Under the pieces are notes generated by a model that saw nothing but the letters and a program-made list of their open reading frames with translations, was not told where the DNA came from and ran no database searches. Below are positions 7,087-12,830 of a stretch of DNA of 12,830 nt, piece by piece. This stretch comes from Bacteroidales bacterium (GTDB lineage Bacteria; Bacteroidota; Bacteroidia; Bacteroidales; UBA12481): positions 1 to 12,830 of the forward strand of contig JAGHDB010000220.1 in NCBI GenBank assembly GCA_021160155.1. Direction: 5' to 3'. Position 1 is the first letter of the stretch, and every line of letters starts with the position of its first letter. Made by a program: the position numbers and the translations under genes.

Positions 7087-8673
7087 TTAAAAATAATTGT
7101 TGAATATACTCCAGAGTTCATCCCCCAGATCCCAGTATCGCTGTACGGTTTTATTGGCCAGGTCAACCGAGTAACGGGTCAGGAGTTCTTTAACTTTTGC
7201 GGGGTCCTTTTTATAGAGAATATCCATCTTTCTTTCGAAATCGGGTTGATCTGCAAAGGCTTGTTTTTCAATTGCACCCCAGACTTTAGCCACATGCTGA
7301 CTCATCGGCTGATATCTGAATGCACAGAGTTTGCTGACCCTTCGGAAAGCCCACCAGGCACAATCACGACTAAATTTTTGACGTCCTTCAACCATATAGG
7401 ATTCAGGCATGGTATTGATGCCGCAATAGAAAGGAAGATGCGGTGTAGTTGCCGGATTATCATATCCCAGCCATACCACTCCGCCGATGGGATCGGGCAG
7501 CCAGTTACGTGATTGGGTTACCTGAACATAGGTGGCACGCGAGCAGCTGATGGTCCGTTCATAGGGTACTTTCAATAATCTTCTTGTGTCGCTGTTCATA
7601 TAGGGACTGGCAACCGGGCTTTTCACAGTATTGCCGTGCCGGTCGACCGTAGTGACGGTTGCGGTCATGTCATACGGGGTACCCTGGTAATAATCACGGA
7701 AAAGGGTTAGCATATCCTGAACCGATAATTTATGCTCCGGCTTGACCGAAAAAGGATAATTTTCACTGTTGGGATTCAGATGGAGAGAAGGTGCTACGGT
7801 GCTTAACACCCGCCATTCACGACGGCGACTGCCCAGACTGGTGCGACTGGCATAAGCATAGCAGAATTCAAACGGTTCTCCACTGTCAGGATCCCAGAAT
7901 CCCAGCTCTTCGGCCAGAGAGAAAACATTATCAGAAGCAAGGTAATGATCCGGATCATCGGGATGGATCTGTCTGATCCGGCTGGCATTGGCAGATACGC
8001 CCACTTCATCATCCGGAATACGCACCGCAGCCCAGACCGCTCCGGTTTTGCCTTTGCCCGGCCCCAGAATTTCAAAATGCCAGGTCTCGTTGGGATCGGC
8101 AAAGGTAAAGCACTCTCCATAATCATTATATCCGTATTTTTTAGTCAGTTCGTCAATGATATGAATTGCTTCACGGGCTGTTTTAGCCCGTTCAAGGGCT
8201 AAGCGGTATAATTCGGGACAATCCAGCAGGCCCTCATTTGAATGCATCTCTCTTTTACCTCCGAAAGTGGTTTCGCCGATGGCCAGTTGGTATTCATTAA
8301 TCACGGGGTACGCTGTATTGATATAGGCATAGGTTTCATGAACCTGCGGAATGTATCCTGCTTCGATGGCATCGGGGTCGTTCGGACTTTTTATTCGTTT
8401 CGGCTCAAGATAAATGGCACATTTTGATCCTTTGGGATGAGTTTGATGCGGTACCAGGTTGATCCAGGTACGGTCGGAATTACTGTCGCATGAGTGCGAG
8501 GTCATGGTAGATCCGTCGACGGATGCCAGTTTCCCAACAATAATGCTGGTGCAGTTGTCCGGGTCATCAACCTGCTGCTGTGCCCTGACTGAATTAAACT
8601 GTACCGAAAATACCGGCAGAATCAACAGACTTAATAATGATGAAAGATTTATAAAGCGCATGGTGGATAACAT
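7087..8673 (-). CDS. Exported C69-family dipeptidase (Ntn hydrolase), copy 1
   Basis: A secreted or periplasmic peptidase of the C69 (PepD-like) family, which trims dipeptides and is made as a precursor with a self-exposed N-terminal Cys nucleophile. I take the ATG at 8673 (528 residues). The frame is open further upstream, to 8733, but those codons lie inside the neighbouring gene; an ATG at 8661 also works. The signal peptide MRFINLSSLLSLLILPVFSV ends near SVRA/QQQ. A short propeptide precedes Cys41 in NCTSIIVGK, which should become residue 1 of the active enzyme. Conserved blocks follow: DGSTMTSHSCD, QLAIGETTFGGKREM, YGYNDYGECFTF, VWAAVRIPDDEVGVSANASRI with the substrate-pocket Asn/Arg, VLSTVAPSLHLNP, and a final YWDLGDELWSIF. 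The length is typical of the family. It starts 8 bp after its paralogue stops, so the two are co-transcribed. All key residues seem intact. Confidence 0.9.
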   Translation of the reverse strand: MLSTMRFINLSSLLSLLILPVFSVQFNSVRAQQQVDDPDNCTSIIVGKLASVDGSTMTSHSCDSNSDRTWINLVPHQTHPKGSKCAIYLEPKRIKSPNDPDAIEAGYIPQVHETYAYINTAYPVINEYQLAIGETTFGGKREMHSNEGLLDCPELYRLALERAKTAREAIHIIDELTKKYGYNDYGECFTFADPNETWHFEILGPGKGKTGAVWAAVRIPDDEVGVSANASRIRQIHPDDPDHYLASDNVFSLAEELGFWDPDSGEPFEFCYAYASRTSLGSRRREWRVLSTVAPSLHLNPNSENYPFSVKPEHKLSVQDMLTLFRDYYQGTPYDMTATVTTVDRHGNTVKSPVASPYMNSDTRRLLKVPYERTISCSRATYVQVTQSRNWLPDPIGGVVWLGYDNPATTPHLPFYCGINTMPESYMVEGRQKFSRDCAWWAFRRVSKLCAFRYQPMSQHVAKVWGAIEKQAFADQPDFERKMDILYKKDPAKVKELLTRYSVDLANKTVQRYWDLGDELWSIFNNYF

Positions 8674-8681
8674 TTTCAGTT

Positions 8682-10343
8682 TTAAAATCCTCTGGCAAAC
8701 ATGGTCCAGAATGTATCGCCCAGCTCCCACCATTTGTTCATGGCGGCACGGGCAAAGTCATTGGTATATTGCGTCAGGAAAAGACGGTAAGCCGGGGATT
8801 TTGGATTTCCTTTTTTATCTGATTCAGGTGTTTCATCCTTTGCAGCCTGGTACATTTCAAGGGCTTTTTGGTCGATGCCGGGCATTTCATTAAATGCTTT
8901 TTCTTCAAATTGTTGTACGGCTCCTTCAATATAGGAGCGAGTGCGTCCCCAGCGGACTTCAGCCAGGCGATTGGCTCTTCTGAAGTACCAGTCGGCTGCG
9001 TCGGTCCGGAATCGTTTTTGGCCGCCGATCTCAAAACTTTTCGGGAGTGAGAGGGTGCCGGCGTAAATCGGAATTCTCGGACTGCAGGCCGGGTTGTCAA
9101 AAGAGAACCAGGCGACGCCACCGATTTCATCAGGTAACCAGTCGCGGCACTGAATGACCTGTGAGTAAGAACATCCGCTGATGGCGATGGTACGGTGACT
9201 CTCCACAACGCCCGGTTTCAACGTGTTAAGCAGGTTTCTCAGGTCATAGCTCATCCAGGGATTGGCCACCGGACTTTTAATCATTTTTATGCTATCCGTT
9301 TTTTGAGGTGTGCGGGATCTCCGGTATCGCCGACGGTCGGGGACCATCAGGTTTTTAGTCATCTCGAGATCTGTGCCTTCGTAGGTTTGGCGGTAGTAGG
9401 CCATTACATCCCTGACGCTCACTTTCTTATCCGGTTTGACGGAAAAAGGAAGTTCGTCAAGATCCGGGGTGAGATGCAGGGAGGGGGCCATGGTACTTAG
9501 CACGAAGAATTCACGTGTAGAGTATGGTTTTCTGCCGCTGTAGGCTTTCCAGAATTTAAAGGGTTCTTTGCTTTTGGGATCCCAGTAGCCCAGTTCTTCA
9601 GCGAGAGAATACACATTATCCGAAGCCATATAATAATCCGGATTATTCAGATCCAGGGTTCCGATTCTCGGGATATTGGCAGATATCCCCACGTGGTCAT
9701 CCGGGATCCGGGCAGCAGCCCATACGGCGCTTACTTCCAGCACGCCGGAACCGAAGATCTCAAATTGCCACGCCTCGTTTTTATCGGCTACGGTGAGGCA
9801 TTCACCATAATCACCATATCCGTAGGTAGTGGCCAGTTTTCCCATCAGTTTGATGGCCTCACGGGCCGTGGTACATCTTTCAAGGGCAATTCGCTGCAGC
9901 TCTTCGATGACGAACAATCCATCATCATTGACCAGTTCGCGGCGCCCTCCGATGGTGGTCTCACCGATGGCCAGTTGTTTTTCATTCAGACAGGGGTATG
10001 CCACGTTGAGGTAGGAATAGGTCTCTTCAACCTGCGGGATTTCTCCTTTTTCAATCACATTACGCGTATCCCAGGCTGTTTCGGTGTGGAGAGTTCCCCA
10101 GTATACTTTACGCACGGATCCGGGATCATGTTTCCGGTGGGGTACAATATTGAGCCAGGTGCGGTAATTACCATCGCAACTGTGGCAGGTAATCACCGAT
10201 CCGTCAGTGGTAGCCTGTTTGCCGACCATGATGGAGGTACAGGAGGCTTTTTCTTCGGGGACCGGTACAAATTGAGCCGTCACGACCGGTGACAGGAGCC
10301 ATCCGGTCAGCAGGATGAATAAAAATTGTTTTACGGATTTCAT
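8682..10343 (-). CDS. Exported C69-family dipeptidase (Ntn hydrolase), copy 2
   Basis: A 553-residue paralogue of the next gene downstream, with the same block order. The signal peptide (basic start, then FLFILLTGWLLSPVV) probably ends at VTA/Q near residue 23. An 11-residue propeptide then precedes the predicted nucleophile Cys35 in SCTSIMVGK. Other blocks are DGSVITCHSCD, QLAIGETTIGGRREL (124-137), YGYGDYGECLTV, VWAAARIPDDHVGISANIPRI (N223, R226), VLSTMAPSLHLTP and a final WWELGDTFWTMF. Compared with copy 1 it carries two insertions: a basic stretch (DRRRYRRSRTPQKTD) before the KSPVANPWMSYD block, and a Lys/Glu-rich one (KDETPESDKKGNPKS) near the C-terminus. Both are likely surface loops and could change substrate range. 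The gene starts 27 bp after the M14 gene, within the same minus-strand operon. A large antisense open frame exists inside it but looks like a shadow. Confidence 0.9.
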   Translation of the reverse strand: MKSVKQFLFILLTGWLLSPVVTAQFVPVPEEKASCTSIMVGKQATTDGSVITCHSCDGNYRTWLNIVPHRKHDPGSVRKVYWGTLHTETAWDTRNVIEKGEIPQVEETYSYLNVAYPCLNEKQLAIGETTIGGRRELVNDDGLFVIEELQRIALERCTTAREAIKLMGKLATTYGYGDYGECLTVADKNEAWQFEIFGSGVLEVSAVWAAARIPDDHVGISANIPRIGTLDLNNPDYYMASDNVYSLAEELGYWDPKSKEPFKFWKAYSGRKPYSTREFFVLSTMAPSLHLTPDLDELPFSVKPDKKVSVRDVMAYYRQTYEGTDLEMTKNLMVPDRRRYRRSRTPQKTDSIKMIKSPVANPWMSYDLRNLLNTLKPGVVESHRTIAISGCSYSQVIQCRDWLPDEIGGVAWFSFDNPACSPRIPIYAGTLSLPKSFEIGGQKRFRTDAADWYFRRANRLAEVRWGRTRSYIEGAVQQFEEKAFNEMPGIDQKALEMYQAAKDETPESDKKGNPKSPAYRLFLTQYTNDFARAAMNKWWELGDTFWTMFARGF

Positions 10344-10370
10344 GTGATCAAATTTTTATGGGTTAGAGGG

Positions 10371-11537
10371 TTATTCATAAAAGATCTTTTTTGTTTGTGC
10401 AGTATTTGGATTTTTAAGGTAGTGCCCGATCCCGTTTTTAATTACTTCGGCATATCGTGGAACCGAATTGCAGATAATCTCTTTATCGGGATGGTCTTCG
10501 TTCCAGCTTTCGAAGGTTTGCAGGATAGTGGAAGTATGTCGTCCAACACGGACATCGATCGGCCAGCCGGTTGAATCGATCGGGGCGAATAGAAGTCCGT
10601 GTTCTCCCGCCTTGACCACAAATTCGTCTTTGCCTTCAAGTAGTTGTTTCCGGTTGGTAATTCCCCGGGTGGCATCCAGAAAGGGTTCAGGAGCTTCGCA
10701 TAAAAGGGAGATGGCATCCGAATGATCGCCGATTTCACGATGGGATAATCCGTGGAGGTTTTTCGGAGAAAATTCGGTACCGATTTTGAATCCTTCAAAG
10801 TCAGTCAGGGTCATAGAGACTAATGTGGCCAGATCCTGGCCTTTTTCATGGGCCACGATGGTATTAATGACCGGGTATTGCAGTTCTGCTTCATGCAGGT
10901 CAATGACTACATCCACTTTTTCACTGCGGATCACGTTCATCAGGGCGTAGGTGGTTTGTTCGGTCAGGGTACCGTTGGCTCTGCCGGGCCATACCCTGTT
11001 CAGGTTTCGTATATCCACATAGGCCAGGTTTTGTCCGCTCGGATAATGTATATAAACCTCGGGGTCAGGCCATTGGTCAAGTGGGTTGGTCCACCGGTCG
11101 CCCATTCTGAATTTCTGTCTTCCCCAATCGGTAGGGATGGTAAAATCCTGCGGGTAGGCGCCACTCGGACGGGTTACGGTGGAGGCGCTCCGGTTGGCTG
11201 AAAGCACGAGGATCAGCCGGCCTTTCTGAATGTGTGCATTTTCAGCGAATATCCAGGGTGCCAGTCGCCCTGCCGGTTCTTCGGGGTGAGTGCCACCGAT
11301 GACTATCATTGTGGCTCCGGGTTCTTTTCCTTCAAGAAAATAGAGGTTACAATCGTTTGTAGTGCCTCGTATTTTGTCAAAATAGTCGCCCAGTTTTTTT
11401 ACCTGCGTTACCCCTGAACTGATCACTACCGGTTCTTTGAGATGGCGATGCCGGTAGAAACTGACCCCGGCCGGAAAGGTGAGTGCCACACCGGCTAAAA
11501 GGATCAGGGTTTTTCTGATGAAAATCTTTTTTTTCAT
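10371..11537 (-). CDS. Succinylglutamate desuccinylase/aspartoacylase-like M14 zinc hydrolase, membrane-anchored
   Basis: A 388-residue zinc carboxypeptidase-fold enzyme of the AstE/ASPA branch, which releases an acyl group from N-acyl amino acids. The zinc set is visible: GGTHPEEPAG gives H84 and E87, and DLHEAE at 213-218 gives H215. DIRNLNRVWPG (175-185) matches the D-x-N-R-x-F/W-type substrate and acyl-binding motif, and LLCEAPEP with E281 is the likely catalytic Glu region. Residues 10-27 form an uncleaved-looking signal anchor after a basic start (MKKKIFIRK), so the catalytic domain should face the periplasm. Typical AstE and ASPA are cytosolic, which makes this an exported variant. It starts 8 bp after the miniprotein gene stops and is followed by the C69 genes. 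The placement suggests it acts on products of the peptidases or on a substrate that the permease then takes up. The exact acyl group is not known. Confidence 0.85.
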   Translation of the reverse strand: MKKKIFIRKTLILLAGVALTFPAGVSFYRHRHLKEPVVISSGVTQVKKLGDYFDKIRGTTNDCNLYFLEGKEPGATMIVIGGTHPEEPAGRLAPWIFAENAHIQKGRLILVLSANRSASTVTRPSGAYPQDFTIPTDWGRQKFRMGDRWTNPLDQWPDPEVYIHYPSGQNLAYVDIRNLNRVWPGRANGTLTEQTTYALMNVIRSEKVDVVIDLHEAELQYPVINTIVAHEKGQDLATLVSMTLTDFEGFKIGTEFSPKNLHGLSHREIGDHSDAISLLCEAPEPFLDATRGITNRKQLLEGKDEFVVKAGEHGLLFAPIDSTGWPIDVRVGRHTSTILQTFESWNEDHPDKEIICNSVPRYAEVIKNGIGHYLKNPNTAQTKKIFYE

Positions 11538-11545
11538 AGCAGGAT

Positions 11546-11710
11546 CTATTTAAGCATCAGTAAACGAAGCAAGAACGGGATCAGAATGACTACATAAATG
11601 ATCTCTTTTTTCCAATCTTTGGTTTTGATCAGGTTATACAGGATCAGCACTACGATAAATGCTATAAAGGCATAATAGAGAACGGATATCAAAGTTGTCA
11701 GAATACTCAT
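11546..11710 (-). CDS. 54-aa two-helix membrane miniprotein between permease and M14 genes
   Basis: A small gene starting at the ATG at 11710 and ending in TAG at 11546-11548. The product begins MSILTTLISVLYYAFIAFIV and has two hydrophobic helices (about residues 4-26 and 38-53) joined by a charged loop KTKDWKKE, so both ends should lie on one side of the membrane with the basic loop on the other. It begins 18 bp after the permease stop and ends 8 bp before the M14 start, the same packing as the other genes of the operon, and its codon use resembles theirs. These points argue that it is real. By position it could be an accessory subunit or stabiliser of the permease, comparable in role to the small subunits of some multi-part transporters, but it is far smaller than a TRAP small permease (DctQ, about 160 residues with four helices). 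No family is recognised. Confidence 0.75.
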   Translation of the reverse strand: MSILTTLISVLYYAFIAFIVVLILYNLIKTKDWKKEIIYVVILIPFLLRLLMLK

Positions 11711-11728
11711 GAGTGCTTATTTTCTATG

Positions 11729-12830
11729 TTATAATCCGGTTAAAAATCCTAAATCTTTACTGAAGATCACCATCAGGGTGCCCAGTATGCAGATAAATAT
11801 GGCGGGGATGATACACTGTTTTAAAAAGCGGATGTATCGGTCGCCCGCACCTACTACATCCACGGTCAGCCGGCCGATGATGGCTGTGGGAGGAAGGGCA
11901 TCCCCAAGGGGCCAGATAATACTCATGCCTGCCAGGGCCACGATGGGATTCAGTCCGATTGTATTGAACAACAGAACCAAAGGCACACCAAAAACAGCCG
12001 CGGATCCATACATTAATACCGACTCGGTAATGGGCAGAAAAATGAAAAGGCTGCTGATCACCAGTATAACGGGCAGGGTGATAAATGCGATAGCTAACAG
12101 TCCTCTTACCCCCGTAAGCGTCATAATCTGAACCAGGATCCCCACTGCAGTCAGTGTGCCCACGAGGGGGAGCAATTGTTTGATGGTATCCGAGGATATT
12201 TTAAACAGGTTCAGTTTAACGGGTGAGAGCAGAAACGAGGTAAGGGCTGCAAGCAAAAACATCAGGGGCAGTCCGACTACCGGCGTATCATGTGGCCATT
12301 TACGGCCCATGAAGATCAGTCCGAAAAAAACGAGAAACGGAAGGATAATTCTGATCCAGTTCATTTTAGCCGGAGGGGTGGGCAGCTCTTCGAAAGCTTT
12401 TTCTACGTTGATGGGGGTTCCTTTCCAGCCCAGTATGAAAATGGTGAACAGAGCGCCCAGAATGCACGGGATTAGCAGGGGCAAGAAAAATCCGACATAA
12501 GGCATATTTACTCCGGCGGCGGTCATCATGGCCCAGAGGCTGACAGGAGGTGCGGCCGCACTTAGTCCGGCGATTAAAAAGATAATGGCAGCGGTACGAA
12601 TTTTTGATATTCCCATGTAATTCAGCACGACGGCAACCATACCCCCGGTAATCAGCACGGTTACGCTGCCGGCACCGGTCAGTGCGCCCGGGATCAGCAG
12701 CAGCAGTGTCAGTAAAATGAGCAGCAGCACGCGGCTTTTATGAAACCCGCGAATGATGGCCCGAACCACGAAAGCTATTCCACCCGACTCTTTCAGGATG
12801 TTCATAAAGAGCGTGGCGGAAATAAAGATC
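11729..12830 (-). CDS. Ion transporter (IT) superfamily-like permease, DctM/CitM-like, 5' end outside the window
   Basis: A polytopic inner-membrane protein of which 366 residues are seen. The frame continues unbroken past the window edge at 12830, reading IFISATLF before the internal MNILKESGG, so that Met is not the start. About ten hydrophobic helices are visible. Two matching halves can be lined up: GAGSVTVLITGGMV to GLSAAAPPVSLWAM in the first, and TESVLMYGSAAVFG to WPLGDALPPTAIIG in the second. Each ends in a proline-proline hairpin, which is the internal-repeat design of IT-superfamily transporters such as DctM, CitM and related carboxylate carriers. Uptake of a dicarboxylate, or another acidic product, is thus plausible but not shown. 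A Na+/H+ antiporter or GntP-type carrier are alternatives. It is the first gene seen of the minus-strand operon, 18 bp before the miniprotein gene; the operon promoter must lie beyond the window. Confidence 0.7.
   Translation of the reverse strand, partial: IFISATLFMNILKESGGIAFVVRAIIRGFHKSRVLLLILLTLLLLIPGALTGAGSVTVLITGGMVAVVLNYMGISKIRTAAIIFLIAGLSAAAPPVSLWAMMTAAGVNMPYVGFFLPLLIPCILGALFTIFILGWKGTPINVEKAFEELPTPPAKMNWIRIILPFLVFFGLIFMGRKWPHDTPVVGLPLMFLLAALTSFLLSPVKLNLFKISSDTIKQLLPLVGTLTAVGILVQIMTLTGVRGLLAIAFITLPVILVISSLFIFLPITESVLMYGSAAVFGVPLVLLFNTIGLNPIVALAGMSIIWPLGDALPPTAIIGRLTVDVVGAGDRYIRFLKQCIIPAIFICILGTLMVIFSKDLGFLTGL

Noticed and set aside
8674..8733. Longer start for C69 copy 1
   Set aside because: It would put 20 residues in front of the signal peptide and overlap the coding end of copy 2; the ATG at 8673 or 8661 places the signal peptide correctly.
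9693..10292. 199-codon open frame antisense to C69 copy 2, with a similar antisense frame at 7945-8202 in copy 1
   Set aside because: The two antisense frames resemble each other only because the sense genes are paralogous. They have no family likeness, and the sense strand carries the full peptidase motifs.

Overview
The window looks like chromosomal DNA of a Bacteroidota (Bacteroidetes) bacterium, probably a free-living or gut relative of the Bacteroidales/Marinilabiliales. The grounds are moderate GC, A-rich leaders with little or no Shine-Dalgarno sequence, exported proteins whose mature ends begin with Gln after a short signal peptide, and the protein families present. No RNA gene, insertion sequence, phage gene or CRISPR array is visible. 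The assignment is inference from style; no 16S or other marker gene is present.

Layout. (1) 54-1832, plus strand: an ABCB-type half-size ABC exporter. (2) 1819-2931, minus strand: an exported GHL10-like glycoside hydrolase, converging on the exporter with a 14-bp overlap that contains a small terminator-like hairpin. (3) 2918-2999: a G-free spacer with 9-bp tandem repeats, between the divergent hydrolase and symporter genes. (4) 3023-6849, plus strand: a three-gene unit of sodium:solute symporter, GATase1-like protein without a catalytic Cys, and a cytoplasmic ceramidase-like amide hydrolase. The first junction is 21 bp in a second G-free 8-bp repeat tract; the second is an ATGA overlap. (5) 6861-12830, minus strand: a tightly packed operon read from the right edge. 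It runs integral-membrane permease (5' end outside the window), 54-aa two-helix membrane miniprotein, AstE/aspartoacylase-like M14 zinc hydrolase with an N-terminal membrane anchor, two tandem exported C69 dipeptidase paralogues, and a short signal-peptide ORF that appears frameshifted. Spacers are 8 to 27 bp.

How the parts may work together. Both multi-gene units pair one secondary transporter with enzymes that cleave amide bonds: a ceramidase-like protein inside the cell in the plus-strand unit, and exported C69 peptidases plus an anchored M14 acylase outside the inner membrane in the minus-strand unit. The simplest reading is two nutrient-scavenging units for amide-linked compounds (peptides, N-acyl amino acids or modified sugars). 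The substrates cannot be read from the sequence. The least described elements are the 54-aa miniprotein beside the permease, the broken small ORF ending the operon, and the two related G-free repeat leaders.
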